A stretch of 64,000 nt of DNA, from contig NZ_SIRR01000005.1 in assembly GCF_011634895.1 (NCBI RefSeq), positions 186,001-250,000 on the forward strand. The letters run 5' to 3'. This document shows, in pieces, positions 18,250 through 27,841 of this stretch. The translations under genes and the position numbers were made by a program. Below the pieces are notes generated by a model. The model was not told where the DNA came from. It did no database searches and saw only the letters and a program-made list of their open reading frames with translations. This DNA comes from Rheinheimera pleomorphica (lineage in GTDB: Bacteria > Pseudomonadota > Gammaproteobacteria > Enterobacterales > Alteromonadaceae). The number at the start of each line of letters is the position of its first letter. The stretch's first letter is position 1.

Positions 18250-19085
18250 TATGCCTCAGCGTCCTTTAATTTGACATGAATTTGGCCATAGGCCTCAACC
18301 TGAATAATCTCTACCAGCTTTTCTTTGGTCAGCTCCAGCATGGCTAAAAAGGTCACTACCACACCTTCGCGGCCTTCTGTGACATCAAAGCAGGCGGAAA
18401 ACGCCAGATAGCCCTGATGCGCGCTTAATAAATCCAGAATACGGCTCATGCGCTCACGGGTAGATAAATGCTCGCGTTTAATATGGTGGTGCTGAAAATC
18501 CTTCGCCCGTTTGACAATATCTTTAAGCGCCAGTGTCAGCTCAGCTAAATCAACATCCGGCAAAATCAGCAGCGGGGCAAAGTTTTCTGCCAGCGTAGCC
18601 TTGGCGGTAAAATGATCGCGCTCATCACGCGGCAGGCTGTCCAGCTCGGTCGCAGCCTGTTTGAATACTTCATATTCCTGCAGGCGGCGGATAAGCTCAG
18701 CACGCGGATCGGCTTCTTCATCTTCGACTTCGCTGTGCCGGGGCAGCAGTAAACGCGATTTAATCTCCGCCAGCATCGCCGCCATCACTAAATATTCAGC
18801 CGCCAGTTCAAAGTTCAGCCCCTGCATTAACTCAATATATTCCATATATTGCAGGGTTATTTCGTTTACTGGCAAATCGACAATATCAAACTTATGCTTG
18901 CGGATTAAATACAGCAAAAAATCCAGCGGGCCTTCAAAAGCATCCAGCAGAATTTCCAGCGCGTCCGGCGGTATATATAAATCCTCCGGCCGCTCCAGCA
19001 CCGCTTCGCCACGCACAAAGGCCAGCGGCAGTGGTTGCTGTATGGTTAAGCTATCAGGCAGGCTGTCAGATAAGGTATCGCTCAA
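18249..19085 (-). CDS. scpA: segregation and condensation protein A
   Basis: A 278-aa kleisin subunit of the SMC-ScpAB complex. The N-terminal family core AFEGPLDFLLYLIRKHKFDIVDLP binds the SMC neck. The central AAEYLVMAAMLAEIKSRLLLP segment and a C-terminal winged helix (GVVVTFLAMLELTKEKLVEI) follow. The start is uncertain. No ATG lies upstream of the core, so a TTG giving MSDTLSDSL with AAGG nine bases before it is used; a GTG 24 codons inside is possible. It follows yciO by 14 bp and overlaps scpB. Confidence 0.92.
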   Translation of the reverse strand: MSDTLSDSLPDSLTIQQPLPLAFVRGEAVLERPEDLYIPPDALEILLDAFEGPLDFLLYLIRKHKFDIVDLPVNEITLQYMEYIELMQGLNFELAAEYLVMAAMLAEIKSRLLLPRHSEVEDEEADPRAELIRRLQEYEVFKQAATELDSLPRDERDHFTAKATLAENFAPLLILPDVDLAELTLALKDIVKRAKDFQHHHIKREHLSTRERMSRILDLLSAHQGYLAFSACFDVTEGREGVVVTFLAMLELTKEKLVEIIQVEAYGQIHVKLKDAEA

Positions 19086-19099
19086 GCGTTGTGGCCTTA

Positions 19100-19720
19100 T
19101 TAACGAAACGGCGCCGGGTCGCCACGGCCCTCACGCAGTAGCACAGGTTCATCCTCGGATAAATCGACTACTGTGGTTGGCGCTTCACCTATAACACCGC
19201 CGTGCATAATCAGATCGACTTGTTTTTCTAAGCGGGCACGCATTTCTTCCGGGTCGCTTTCAGCAAATTCTTCGCCGGGTAAAATTAAACTGGTGCTTAG
19301 CAGCGGCTCGCCAAGCTCTGCCAACAATGCCAGCGCAATTTTATTTTCCGGGATCCGCAGGCCGATGGTTTTCTTCTTGTCGTTTAATAAGCGTTTAGGC
19401 ACTTCTTTAGTGCCGCGCAAAATAAAGGTATAAGCACCGGGCGTATTGTTTTTAATTAAGCGAAAAGCGCTGTTTTCCACTTTGGCATACACCGACAGCT
19501 CAGATAAATCGCGGCACAGCAACGTAAAATGGTGATCGCCACTGACCTGACGGATTTGTAAAATACGCTCCATGGCGTTTTTATCGCCAACATGACAGCC
19601 CAGCGCATAGCCGCTATCGGTTGGGTAAATAACCACACCGCCCTGCTGAATAATTTGCACCGCTTGTTTTAACAAACGCTGCTGTGGCGTTTCCGGATGG
19701 ATATGAAAAAATTGGCTCAT
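19100..19720 (-). CDS. yciO: YciO-type threonylcarbamoyl-AMP synthase family protein
   Basis: A 206-aa member of the Sua5/YciO/YrdC family, which bind ATP, threonine and double-stranded RNA. The N-terminal PTDSGYALGCHVGDK and the RIPENKIALALLAELGEPLLSTS segments are family-typical. The position between rnm and scpA matches the YciO rather than the TsaC branch. Whether it makes the t6A intermediate is unproven: YciO proteins are generally poor replacements for TsaC. It probably shares a transcript with scpA. Confidence 0.9.
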   Translation of the reverse strand: MSQFFHIHPETPQQRLLKQAVQIIQQGGVVIYPTDSGYALGCHVGDKNAMERILQIRQVSGDHHFTLLCRDLSELSVYAKVENSAFRLIKNNTPGAYTFILRGTKEVPKRLLNDKKKTIGLRIPENKIALALLAELGEPLLSTSLILPGEEFAESDPEEMRARLEKQVDLIMHGGVIGEAPTTVVDLSEDEPVLLREGRGDPAPFR

Positions 19721-19759
19721 TGTTATTCTTCTTTACTTATTTAATTGCTATCGGAGCAG

Positions 19760-20605
19760 CTAAGCTGTGGCCAGCAGTGGCCAGTTGGCCCACACCGGCA
19801 ACACATCGTCGGTTAAATATAGGTTTTTTCCGATATCATTCCAAGTTGTTGCCTGATGAAAGTCTGACCCCACTGACGCCGTTAAACCATGCAATTGGCA
19901 CAGTGCCCAAAGCTCACGTTTTTGTACCGGCGTTTGCTGCGGTGAAATCACTTCTATTGCATCACCACCGGCAGCGGCAAACTGCTCAGCCAGCCGTTTT
20001 ACCCATTTGGTGGTTAGCTTATATTTCAGCGGATGCGCCAGCACAGCGACGCCACCAGCCTCATGGATCCAGGCAATCGCCTCGTCCATCGCAACCCAGT
20101 TATTTGGCACATAACCAATTTTGCCGCGGCCAAGATACTTTTTAAACACGCCATCCATGGTGCTGGCTTTGCCAATACTGACCAGATGGCGGGCAAAATG
20201 AGTACGGGTAAGGGCGGCACCGTTGGCCAGCTTTAGCACTGCAGGCAACACATCGGGAATTTGGCTTTTTTCCAGCCGGCGCGCCATTTCTTCTGCGCGC
20301 ACCACACGTGCCTGACGCTGAGTGTCTAGTCTGGCTAAGAATTGTGGGCAATCCGGGTTAATATTCAATCCAACAATATGAATTTCCAGCTGTTGCCAGC
20401 TGGTAGAGATTTCCACACCGTTAATCAGCTCAAGCGGCAATTGCTGGTCGCTAATGGCTTGTCTTGCGTCGGCTAAGCCAGCCACGGTGTCATGGTCGGT
20501 AATCGCCAGCACATCCACGCCCTTCTCCACTGCCCGCGCAACTAAATCGGCCGGTGACAGGACACCGTCAGAGCAATGGGTATGGCTGTGTAAATCAATC
20601 TTCAT
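19760..20605 (-). CDS. rnm: PHP-domain 5'-3' exoribonuclease RNase AM (YciV/TrpH)
   Basis: A 281-aa PHP-family metallo-phosphoesterase. In E. coli the orthologue matures the 5' ends of rRNAs and degrades short oligonucleotides including pAp. The metal-binding PHP motifs are visible: DLHSHTHCSDG (residues 4-14), ITDHDT, and a C-terminal GSDFH. The ATG giving MKIDLHSH was preferred to a GTG two codons upstream because GAGG sits five bases before it. It heads the rnm-yciO-scpA run and sits near the trp operon, as yciV/trpH does in other gammaproteobacteria. Confidence 0.92.
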   Translation of the reverse strand: MKIDLHSHTHCSDGVLSPADLVARAVEKGVDVLAITDHDTVAGLADARQAISDQQLPLELINGVEISTSWQQLEIHIVGLNINPDCPQFLARLDTQRQARVVRAEEMARRLEKSQIPDVLPAVLKLANGAALTRTHFARHLVSIGKASTMDGVFKKYLGRGKIGYVPNNWVAMDEAIAWIHEAGGVAVLAHPLKYKLTTKWVKRLAEQFAAAGGDAIEVISPQQTPVQKRELWALCQLHGLTASVGSDFHQATTWNDIGKNLYLTDDVLPVWANWPLLATA

Positions 20606-20721
20606 TCGCACCTCAAATTAAGGCGGCTATTGTCGCACAGCAGTGGGTTATCACAAAATAAACTGAACCTGAAGCGCTGTTGTCGCGTAAAGCTAACATC
20701 TTAAATTGCACAGGTGGCATT

Positions 20722-20898
20722 ATGTTTGGCTGGTTAAAATCCGATCCGGTAAAAAAATTGCGCAAAGCTTATGATCAGAAGCTGGAGCAAGCGATGCACG
20801 CCCAGCGTAATGGCGATATGCGGTTATTTGCTGATTTAACCGCAGAAAGCGAAGAAATTTGGCAGAAAATTCAGCAATTGGAAAAAGCTAACGGTTAG
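20722..20898 (+). CDS. short DUF6435-like protein
   Basis: A 58-aa cytoplasmic protein, MFGWLKSDPVKKLRKAYDQK at the start, mostly charged alpha-helix, probably a helical hairpin (KLRKAYDQKLEQAMHAQR and FADLTAESEEIWQKIQQLE). This is the pattern of the DUF6435/Lacal_2735 family, of unknown function and common in marine bacteria. An AGGTGG site precedes the ATG; a 14-codon upstream extension was rejected. It lies alone between rnm and the trp control region. Confidence 0.78.
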   Translation: MFGWLKSDPVKKLRKAYDQKLEQAMHAQRNGDMRLFADLTAESEEIWQKIQQLEKANG

Positions 20899-20968
20899 CA
20901 ATTTTGTGCAAGCATCAGCCATCTGGCCACTTATACGCTTTTATTTCTGAGTTATAACAAATAAGCAC

Positions 20969-21013
20969 TTGACGCCCGCTACCGTTTTGCGGTTTTATGT
21001 TGGCATAACCAAC
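20969..21013 (+). promoter_or_regulatory. trp operon promoter with overlapping inverted repeat
   Basis: A -35 box TTGACG (20969-20974) and a -10-like TTTTAT (20993-20998) are spaced 18 bp apart, upstream of the leader peptide. GTTGG (20999-21003) and CCAAC (21009-21013) form an inverted repeat around the expected start of transcription. I do not see a good match to the enterobacterial TrpR box. The 316-bp gap before trpE is fully taken up by this promoter, trpL and the attenuator. Confidence 0.6.
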
Positions 21014-21029
21014 GAGGTAACCAAAGCCA

Positions 21030-21095
21030 ATGCAATTTATCACAACCCCTAACCTGACTAACTGGTGGTGGCACATTCCCAACGGGCGTGTGTAG
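21030..21095 (+). CDS. trpL: trp operon leader peptide
   Basis: A 21-codon open frame encoding MQFITTPNLTNWWWHIPNGR plus V. Three consecutive TGG codons (residues 12-14, 21063-21071) make it a classic sensor for charged tRNA-Trp. A GAGGTAACC ribosome site lies upstream. The stop is 23 bp before the attenuator stem, and the sequence after the Trp codons can pair with the 5' arm of that stem. Ribosome stalling at the Trp codons should therefore favour antitermination. Confidence 0.93.
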   Translation: MQFITTPNLTNWWWHIPNGRV

Positions 21096-21151
21096 GCGTT
21101 GTATTCGCTTTATTTACCAAAGCCCGTTTCCACAAGAAGCGGGCTTTTTTT
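21081..21151 (+). terminator. trp attenuator and alternative antiterminator
   Basis: The terminator stem AAAGCCCGTTTC (21119-21130) pairs with GAAGCGGGCTTT (21136-21147), with one G-T pair and a CACAA loop. A run of seven T (21145-21151) follows. AACGGGC at 21081-21087, inside the leader reading frame just after the Trp codons, is the exact complement of GCCCGTT (21122-21128). It can therefore form the competing antiterminator. This is the 2:3 versus 3:4 arrangement of transcription attenuation. Confidence 0.92.
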
Positions 21152-21214
21152 ATGGGCTGGCAAAATTGTGCGAAGCGGCAAAACAAAAAGCGTGTTGAAA
21201 AATAAGGGAAAAGC

Positions 21215-22804
21215 ATGATTTTTAGTCATATTACCGATACGCCGGGCGAGGTGGCCAGCATAGCGATGCCGCTGCCGTATCACAGTGACGCCCTGGCCTG
21301 TTACCAGCTGCTGACGGCGCAAAGCCCGTATTCGCTGCTGCTGGAATCAGCCGAGATAGACAGCAAAGATAACTTAAAAAGCCTGCTGCTGATTGATGCG
21401 GCGCTGCGGATTGAATGCAACGATCAAAGCGTGGTTGTGCAGGCGGTGAGTAACAATGGCGCTGTACTGCTGCCGTATCTGGCGACTAAACTCAGCGCAG
21501 ATGCGACCGTTGAGCAACAAAACGGCCAACTGCGTGTTACCTACCAGCGCCCGGCGCTGTTGCTGGAAGAAAGCGCCAGGCTGCAAGCGCCTAACCCCTT
21601 TAGCGTACTGCGCACTTTGCAAACCGCGCTAAAGTGTCAGAGCGACGAGCCCTTTGCGGTATTTTTAGGCGGCGTTATTGGTTACGACATGGTGGCCACG
21701 GTTGAGCAGTTGCCAGAAGTGCCAACCGCAGAAAACCAGTGCCCGGATTATGTGTTTTATCTGGCCGAAACCCTGCTGGTGCTGGATCATCAAAACGGCC
21801 ACAGCAGAATAGTGGGTAATGTGTTTTGTGGCGAGCAGGCCGCCGCCAACTGTTTTGTCATCGGCAAACGGCTGGAGCAACTTAAGCAATTGCTGCAAAC
21901 GCCCGCCGCGGCCACCACAGCCGCCACCGCAATACAGGCACAGGTGCAGGTCGATATCAGCGATGCAAACTTTGTTGCTCAGGTCGAAAGACTAAAGCAG
22001 CATATTGTTGCCGGTGACGTGTTTCAGGTGGTGCCTTCACGCTGCTTTACCCTGCCCTGCCCCAATCCATTGGCGGCTTATCAGCGCTTAAAGCAGCAAA
22101 ACCCCAGCCCTTATATGTTTTATTTGCAGGATGCCGCCTTTACGTTGTTTGGCGCCTCACCCGAGTCAGCATTGAAGTTTGATGCCCAAAACCGCCAGGT
22201 CGAAATTTACCCTATTGCCGGTACACGGCGGCGTGGCTTTAAAAGCGATGGCAGCATAGACCGAGATCTGGACAGCCGCATTGAGCTGGAGCTTAGGCAG
22301 GATGAAAAAGAAAAAGCCGAGCATTTAATGCTGGTTGATTTAGCCCGTAACGATGTCGCCCGTATCAGTGTGCCGGGCAGCCGCTATGTTAAAGAGCTGC
22401 TAAAAGTCGATCGCTACTCTTATGTGATGCATTTAGTGTCACGCGTTGTCGGGACCCTAAAACCCGAGCTGGATGCGCTGCATGCTTATCAGGCCTGCAT
22501 GAATATGGGCACTTTGGTTGGCGCGCCGAAAGTGAAAGCCGCCGAGCTTATCCGTGGCGTCGAAGGCAAACGCCGTGGCAGCTACGGTGGCGCTGTCGGT
22601 TATTTATCCGGTAACGGCGATTTTGACAGCTGCATTGTGATCCGCTCGGCCTATGTGGCCGATAGCACCGCTTATATTCAGGCCGGCGCCGGTGTGGTAT
22701 TTGATTCAAACGCCCAGGCCGAAGCCGATGAAACCCGCAGCAAAGCCCAGGCCGTGATAAATGCCATAGTGTCAGCGCATAGCAGCGCCGGGAGGAGCAA
22801 CTGA
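21215..22804 (+). CDS. trpE: anthranilate synthase component I
   Basis: A 529-aa large subunit that converts chorismate to anthranilate, the first step of Trp synthesis. The N-terminal [19 protein letters not shown] contains the LLES motif, where tryptophan binds for feedback inhibition. The chorismate-binding domain (from ~residue 260) includes [28 protein letters not shown] and [20 protein letters not shown] lies before the ATG. Its stop TGA overlaps the trpG ATG by one base. Confidence 0.97.
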   Translation: MIFSHITDTPGEVASIAMPLPYHSDALACYQLLTAQSPYSLLLESAEIDSKDNLKSLLLIDAALRIECNDQSVVVQAVSNNGAVLLPYLATKLSADATVEQQNGQLRVTYQRPALLLEESARLQAPNPFSVLRTLQTALKCQSDEPFAVFLGGVIGYDMVATVEQLPEVPTAENQCPDYVFYLAETLLVLDHQNGHSRIVGNVFCGEQAAANCFVIGKRLEQLKQLLQTPAAATTAATAIQAQVQVDISDANFVAQVERLKQHIVAGDVFQVVPSRCFTLPCPNPLAAYQRLKQQNPSPYMFYLQDAAFTLFGASPESALKFDAQNRQVEIYPIAGTRRRGFKSDGSIDRDLDSRIELELRQDEKEKAEHLMLVDLARNDVARISVPGSRYVKELLKVDRYSYVMHLVSRVVGTLKPELDALHAYQACMNMGTLVGAPKVKAAELIRGVEGKRRGSYGGAVGYLSGNGDFDSCIVIRSAYVADSTAYIQAGAGVVFDSNAQAEADETRSKAQAVINAIVSAHSSAGRSN

Positions 22805-23388
22805 TGGCCGTCATCTATTTACTCGATAATATCGACTCTTTTACTTACAACCTGGTCGATGAATTTTCCCAGCTGGGCTACCCGGTAAAGCTGTACCGCA
22901 ATACCGTACCGGCTGACTATATTTACCAGCAGATGCTGACTGAATCAGAGCCGGTATTACTGGTGCTTTCGCCAGGCCCCGGCAGCCCAGCTGATGCCGG
23001 TTCAATGCCGGCATTGCTAAAGCGGTGTGAAGCACAATTTCCGGTATTAGGCATTTGTCTGGGGCATCAGGCTATTGTTGAACACTTTGGTGGTGTGGTC
23101 GGCCGCGCCGGTGAAACCGTACATGGCAAGACAGCCGCGATAACGCTGAATGAGCATCCGTTATTTGCCGGTTTACCCAAGCCGTTTTTGGTGGCGCGCT
23201 ATCACTCATTAATGGCCACCGAAATGCCCAATGCGTTAACCCTGCTGGCCAACGACCGGCATATTCCGATGGCAGTGATTAATGAAGAAAAACGCATGTT
23301 GGGCTTTCAGTTTCACCCTGAGTCTATTTTGACCACCCTGGGTAAGCCATTGCTGAAAAACAGTATTGATTATTTATTGCGAGACTGA
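22804..23388 (+). CDS. trpG: anthranilate synthase component II, glutamine amidotransferase
   Basis: A 194-aa class I glutamine amidotransferase that supplies ammonia to TrpE. The catalytic triad is visible: Cys85 in GICLGHQA, and His171 and Glu173 in FHPES. The oxyanion segment LSPGPGSP is at ~56-62. It is separate from trpD here (in E. coli the two are fused). It may also serve PabB, as dual-function TrpG/PabA proteins do; no pab gene is in the window. Confidence 0.96.
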   Translation: MAVIYLLDNIDSFTYNLVDEFSQLGYPVKLYRNTVPADYIYQQMLTESEPVLLVLSPGPGSPADAGSMPALLKRCEAQFPVLGICLGHQAIVEHFGGVVGRAGETVHGKTAAITLNEHPLFAGLPKPFLVARYHSLMATEMPNALTLLANDRHIPMAVINEEKRMLGFQFHPESILTTLGKPLLKNSIDYLLRD

Positions 23389-23390
23389 CG

Positions 23391-24428
23391 ATGACAGATC
23401 CAATTTTAGCTACCGTACAACACAGCTTAACCGGCCAGCCGCTGAGCTTTACCCAGGCCGAGCAGTTTTTTAGCGCCGTAGTACAAGGCGAAGTTGAACC
23501 GGTGCAGCTGACTGCGCTGTTGGTGGCGCTGAAAATGCGCGGCGAAACGGCCGCTGAAATTGCCGGTGCCGCCAGTGCACTGCGCCGCGCGGCGAAAAGC
23601 CTGCCGCAAACGGTGAGTGGCGCCATTGACTGCTGCGGTACCGGCGGCGATGGCAGTAATACCATTAATATCTCTACTACAGCCGCCATTGTTGGCGCAG
23701 CCATGGGCTTAAAGGTGGTAAAACACGGGAACCGCAGCGTGTCATCACGCTCTGGCTCGGCCGATTTGCTGGAACAGCTTGGCATCAATATTCAGATGAC
23801 ACCGGCTCAAGCGGCCAACAGCCTGGTGCAAACAAACTGCAGCTTCTTATTTGCGCCGCTTTATCATGCCGGTATTAAACATGCGATGCCGGTACGCAAT
23901 GCGCTAAAAAGCCGCACCCTGTTTAACCTGTTAGGCCCGCTGGTCAACCCGGCAGCGCCGGATTATCAGCTGCTGGGCGTATATGATCCTAAACTGTGCC
24001 GCGTAATGGCGCAGGCGCTACAACAGCTGGGCGTAAAACGCGCCTGGGTAGTACATGGCAGTGGCTGTGACGAGGTCGCGCTGCACGGTAATACCTATGT
24101 TTGTGAGTTAAAAGACGGGGAGCTTAGCGAGTTTAGCCTGACACCAGACGATTTTGGCGTTACGCAAATGCCGCTTAGCGCTTTAGCCGGTGGCGAGCCG
24201 GTTGAGAACGCCGCCGCTACGCTGGCCATTTTGCAAGGCCAGGGCCAAAGTGCGCACAATGCCGCTGTGGCAATAAACGTCGCGGCGATGCTGAAAATTG
24301 CCGGCATGGGTGATGATTTAAAAGTCAACACCCGCGCCGTACTGGAACTGTTAAGCTCAGCCAAAGCCTTTAGCACGCTCAGCCAGTTTAAACAGCTAAG
24401 CCAGCAGCAGGAGGCTGCCGATGTCTGA
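23391..24428 (+). CDS. trpD: anthranilate phosphoribosyltransferase
   Basis: A 345-aa enzyme that joins anthranilate to phosphoribosyl pyrophosphate. The PRPP-binding GTGGDGSNTINISTT motif lies at ~83-97, then VKHGNRSVSSRSGSADLLE with the KHGNR substrate loop, and FNLLGPLVNPA. It starts two bases after the trpG stop and overlaps trpC by 8 bp, so it is translationally coupled on both sides. Confidence 0.97.
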   Translation: MTDPILATVQHSLTGQPLSFTQAEQFFSAVVQGEVEPVQLTALLVALKMRGETAAEIAGAASALRRAAKSLPQTVSGAIDCCGTGGDGSNTINISTTAAIVGAAMGLKVVKHGNRSVSSRSGSADLLEQLGINIQMTPAQAANSLVQTNCSFLFAPLYHAGIKHAMPVRNALKSRTLFNLLGPLVNPAAPDYQLLGVYDPKLCRVMAQALQQLGVKRAWVVHGSGCDEVALHGNTYVCELKDGELSEFSLTPDDFGVTQMPLSALAGGEPVENAAATLAILQGQGQSAHNAAVAINVAAMLKIAGMGDDLKVNTRAVLELLSSAKAFSTLSQFKQLSQQQEAADV

Positions 24429-25812
24429 TACTATGCCCAATGTGCTGGCAAAAATCGTGGCGCATAAGCGCGATGAAGTGGCACAACTGAAACAGCAGCA
24501 ACCTCTGACCACTTTTATCAGCAGCGTAACACCGAGCCAGCACGATTTTCTTGCCGCGCTGAAGCAGCCGGGGCCGCGGTTTATTTTAGAATGCAAAAAA
24601 GCCTCGCCGTCGAAAGGTTTGATCCGGGCCGATTTTAATCTTGCAGAACTCGCTCAGGTATACGGCCAGTACGCCGATTGCATCTCGGTATTAACCGATG
24701 AGAAATTCTTCCAAGGCAAATATGACTATTTGCGCACCATGCGTAGCCTGGTTGATAAACCACTGCTGCATAAAGACTTTATTATCGACAGCTACCAAAT
24801 CTATTTAGGCCGCCACTGCGGCGCCGATGCCGTGTTGCTGATGCTGTCCGTGCTGGATGATAATGAATACCGCCAGCTTGCTGCCACCGCGGCAGAGCTT
24901 AATATGACGGTATTAACCGAAGTCAGCAATGAAGAGGAAACCCTGCGTGCCGTGGCGCTAAATGCTGAGCTTATCGGTATTAATAACCGTGACCTGCGTG
25001 ACCTGAGCACTAACCTTAACACCAGCTTTGAGTTGGCCAAACTGATCCCAGAGGGCAGAATGGTAGTATCAGAGTCGGGCATTTACACTAACCAGCAGGT
25101 GCGGCATTTAGCCAAGGTCGCCGATGCCTTTTTAGTTGGCAGCTCACTAATGGCGCAACATGACTTAGCTGATGCTACGCGCAAACTGGTACTGGGCGAG
25201 CATAAAACCTGTGGCTTAACACGGCCAGAAGATGCCGCAGCGGCTTTTGCCGGCGGCGCTTATTACGGCGGCTTAATTTTTTATCCGCCATCGCCACGCA
25301 ACGTGACACCAGAGCAGGCCGCTGCGGTGCAGCAAGCTGCGCCGCTTAATTATGTCGGCGTCTTTGTTAATGCTGAGCCGACTGAAGTCACCCGTCTGGC
25401 GCACAGTTTAAAGCTGAGCGCCGTACAGCTGCATGGTGACGAAGATGACAGCTATATCAGCGCATTAAAGCCGCTATTACCGCCTGGCTGCAAGATCTGG
25501 AAAGCCTATAGGGTAAAAGATGAGTTGCCTGCATTTACCTCTTATGCCGATTCTATCTTGCTCGATGCCTATCATCCAACGCAGCACGGCGGCAGTGGCC
25601 TGAGTTTTAACTGGCAACTGCTGGCCGAACAGAGCGCCAGTAAACCTATCATGCTGGCAGGCGGCTTAAACAGTGACAATTGCCTGGCTGCTGCCAGGTT
25701 GCCGGTTGCCGGGCTCGATTTCAATTCAGGGCTGGAAAGCGCGCCAGGCATCAAAGATGCGGCGAAGATCCGGTCAGCTTTTACACTTTTGCGGGAGTTT
25801 CACTATGAGTGA
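24421..25812 (+). CDS. trpCF: bifunctional indole-3-glycerol-phosphate synthase / phosphoribosylanthranilate isomerase
   Basis: A 463-aa fusion of two TIM-barrel enzymes catalysing successive steps. Residues 1-~255 are the synthase ([42 protein letters not shown]). Residues ~256-463 are the isomerase ([40 protein letters not shown]). The fusion order is that of enteric bacteria and relatives. It overlaps trpD and trpB by 8 bp each. Confidence 0.97.
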   Translation: MSDTMPNVLAKIVAHKRDEVAQLKQQQPLTTFISSVTPSQHDFLAALKQPGPRFILECKKASPSKGLIRADFNLAELAQVYGQYADCISVLTDEKFFQGKYDYLRTMRSLVDKPLLHKDFIIDSYQIYLGRHCGADAVLLMLSVLDDNEYRQLAATAAELNMTVLTEVSNEEETLRAVALNAELIGINNRDLRDLSTNLNTSFELAKLIPEGRMVVSESGIYTNQQVRHLAKVADAFLVGSSLMAQHDLADATRKLVLGEHKTCGLTRPEDAAAAFAGGAYYGGLIFYPPSPRNVTPEQAAAVQQAAPLNYVGVFVNAEPTEVTRLAHSLKLSAVQLHGDEDDSYISALKPLLPPGCKIWKAYRVKDELPAFTSYADSILLDAYHPTQHGGSGLSFNWQLLAEQSASKPIMLAGGLNSDNCLAAARLPVAGLDFNSGLESAPGIKDAAKIRSAFTLLREFHYE

Positions 25813-26995
25813 GCTAAAACTTAACCCTTATTTTGGCCAGTACGGCGGCATGTTTGTGCCGCAACTGCTGGTGCCAGCGCTTAAACAGCTGGAGCAAGCC
25901 TATGTTGATGCGCTGCAAGACCCGGCCTTTCATGCTGAGTTTCAACAGCTGCTAACCGAATACGCCGGCCGGCCAACGCCGTTGACCCTGTGCCGTAATA
26001 TTTCACCCAATCCGCTGGTGAAAATTTACCTGAAACGCGAAGACTTGCTGCATGGCGGCGCGCATAAAACCAATCAGGTGTTAGGCCAGGCGCTGCTAAC
26101 TAAACGCATGGGCAAACAAGAAGTGATCGCCGAAACCGGCGCCGGCCAGCATGGTGTGGCCACAGCACTGGCCTGCGCCTTGCTGGGGCTGAAGTGCCGC
26201 ATTTATATGGGCGCCAAAGATATTGAGCGCCAGCAACCGAACGTGTTTCGCATGAAGCTGATGGGCGCGACCGTCATTCCGGTAACCAGCGGCAGTGGCA
26301 CGCTAAAAGATGCGGTAAACGAAGCGATGCGCGACTGGTCTGCCACTTATGACACGACGCATTATATGCTGGGCACCGCCGCCGGCCCACACCCGTTCCC
26401 GACCATAGTGCGCGACTTTCAAAAAATGATTGGCGAAGAAGCCAAGCAGCAAATACTCAAAGCCGAGGGTAAATTACCCGATGCGGTGATCGCCTGTGTT
26501 GGCGGCGGCTCTAATGCCATTGGTATCTTTGCTGATTTTATCGCTGAAGAGGGCGTAAAGCTGATTGGCGTTGAACCCGGTGGTAAAGGGTTAGACACCC
26601 ACCAGCACGGCGCTGCGTTATCAACCGGCAGCTATGGCATTTTACACGGTGCTTATACGGCCATTATGCAAACCAACGATGGTCAGATTGAAGAGTCGTA
26701 TTCCATTTCAGCAGGTCTCGACTATCCGGCCGTTGGCCCACAACATACCCATTTGCAGCAGACCGGCCGCGCTGAATACGTGGCCATTAACGATGATGAA
26801 GCCTTAGCGGCCTTTCAGCAGCTGGCGAAAAGTGAAGGCATAATTCCGGCACTGGAAAGCTCACATGCGCTGGCGTATGCACTGAAACTGGCCGAGCAGG
26901 CTACTGAGCCAACAGTATTATTAGTGAATTTATCCGGCCGCGGCGATAAAGATTTAGCCCATGTGCACAGCGTATTAGCAGGAGGCCAGTTATGA
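25805..26995 (+). CDS. trpB: tryptophan synthase beta subunit
   Basis: A 396-aa PLP enzyme that condenses indole with serine. The PLP lysine is Lys88 in GGAHKTN, and the phosphate-binding loop GGGSNAIG is near residue 234. The start [15 protein letters not shown] is the normal family start; a 44-codon upstream extension overlapping trpC was rejected. It overlaps trpC by 8 bp and trpA by 4 bp, supporting coupled synthesis of the alpha2-beta2 complex. Confidence 0.98.
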   Translation: MSELKLNPYFGQYGGMFVPQLLVPALKQLEQAYVDALQDPAFHAEFQQLLTEYAGRPTPLTLCRNISPNPLVKIYLKREDLLHGGAHKTNQVLGQALLTKRMGKQEVIAETGAGQHGVATALACALLGLKCRIYMGAKDIERQQPNVFRMKLMGATVIPVTSGSGTLKDAVNEAMRDWSATYDTTHYMLGTAAGPHPFPTIVRDFQKMIGEEAKQQILKAEGKLPDAVIACVGGGSNAIGIFADFIAEEGVKLIGVEPGGKGLDTHQHGAALSTGSYGILHGAYTAIMQTNDGQIEESYSISAGLDYPAVGPQHTHLQQTGRAEYVAINDDEALAAFQQLAKSEGIIPALESSHALAYALKLAEQATEPTVLLVNLSGRGDKDLAHVHSVLAGGQL

Positions 26996-27792
26996 AGCGC
27001 TATCAGCAGATGTTTGACCGCTTAAGCCGCGAAGGCCGTGGCGCCTTTGTGCCCTTTGTTACCATTGGCGACCCGACACCTGAACTGTCGTTCGACATCA
27101 TTAAAACCTTAATTGACGCCGGTGCCGATGCACTGGAGCTGGGTATTGCTTTCTCTGACCCGATAGCCGATGGCCCAACGATACAAGGCGCTAATATCCG
27201 CGCCCTGGCCGCCGGCACCACACCGGCTATCAGTTTTGATATTATTGCCAGAATCCGCCAGTACCACGCCACTATTCCGATTGGCTTGCTGCTGTATTCC
27301 AACCTGGTGATGGCGCGCGGTCTGGATAATTTTTATGCCCAGGCTGCCAGTGCCGGCGTCGATTCAGTGCTGATAGCCGATGTGCCGCTGCACGAGAGCA
27401 AACTATTCCGCCAAAGCGCCATTAAGCATGATATAGCGCCGATTTTTATTGTGCCGCCTAATGTCGATGATGACGATCTGCGCCAGATAGCATCATATGG
27501 CCGTGGTTATACCTATCTGCTAAGCCGTGCCGGTGTCACCGGCACTGAAACCGCCGCCGCTATGCCAACCAGTGAGCTGATAGCGCGTATTCGCAGCTAT
27601 AACCCGGCACCGCCATTGCTCGGCTTTGGTATCTCAACGCCAGCACATGTGCAGAATGCAATAAAAAGCGGTGCTGCCGGCGCTATTTCGGGCTCAGCCA
27701 TTGTTAAGCTGATAGAGCAGTATCAGCAACAACCGGCAGAGCTACTGGCACAGTTAACGCAATTTGTCAGCAGTATGAAGGCCGCAACCTAA
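26992..27792 (+). CDS. trpA: tryptophan synthase alpha subunit
   Basis: A 266-aa TIM barrel that cleaves indole-3-glycerol phosphate and channels indole to TrpB. The catalytic residues Glu49 ([10 protein letters not shown]) and Asp60 (PIADGPTIQ) have the same numbers as in the Salmonella enzyme. The phosphate-binding GFGIST and GAISGSAIV segments are present. It is the last gene of the trp operon. Confidence 0.97.
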   Translation: MKRYQQMFDRLSREGRGAFVPFVTIGDPTPELSFDIIKTLIDAGADALELGIAFSDPIADGPTIQGANIRALAAGTTPAISFDIIARIRQYHATIPIGLLLYSNLVMARGLDNFYAQAASAGVDSVLIADVPLHESKLFRQSAIKHDIAPIFIVPPNVDDDDLRQIASYGRGYTYLLSRAGVTGTETAAAMPTSELIARIRSYNPAPPLLGFGISTPAHVQNAIKSGAAGAISGSAIVKLIEQYQQQPAELLAQLTQFVSSMKAAT

Positions 27793-27841
27793 GCGGCCAG
27801 GTTCAGACCGCTTATGGCCAGCCTGCTACTGCGGCAGGCTG
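27791..27841 (+). terminator. possible end-of-operon hairpins after trpA
   Basis: Two short inverted repeats lie at the convergent junction. AAGCGG (27791-27796) pairs with CCGCTT (27808-27813), and CAGCCTGC (27819-27826) pairs with GCAGGCTG (27834-27841). The second runs into the convergent gene. Neither is followed by a proper T-tract, so factor-independent termination is doubtful. Confidence 0.35.

Noticed and set aside
18661..19194. A 177-codon frame antisense to scpA and yciO
   Set aside because: Its product is Ser/Arg/Lys-rich without structure and spans two confirmed genes on the other strand.
20940..21010. TrpR operator ahead of the trp operon
   Set aside because: I looked for the enterobacterial TrpR box overlapping the -10/-35 and found no convincing match; only a short inverted repeat is present.
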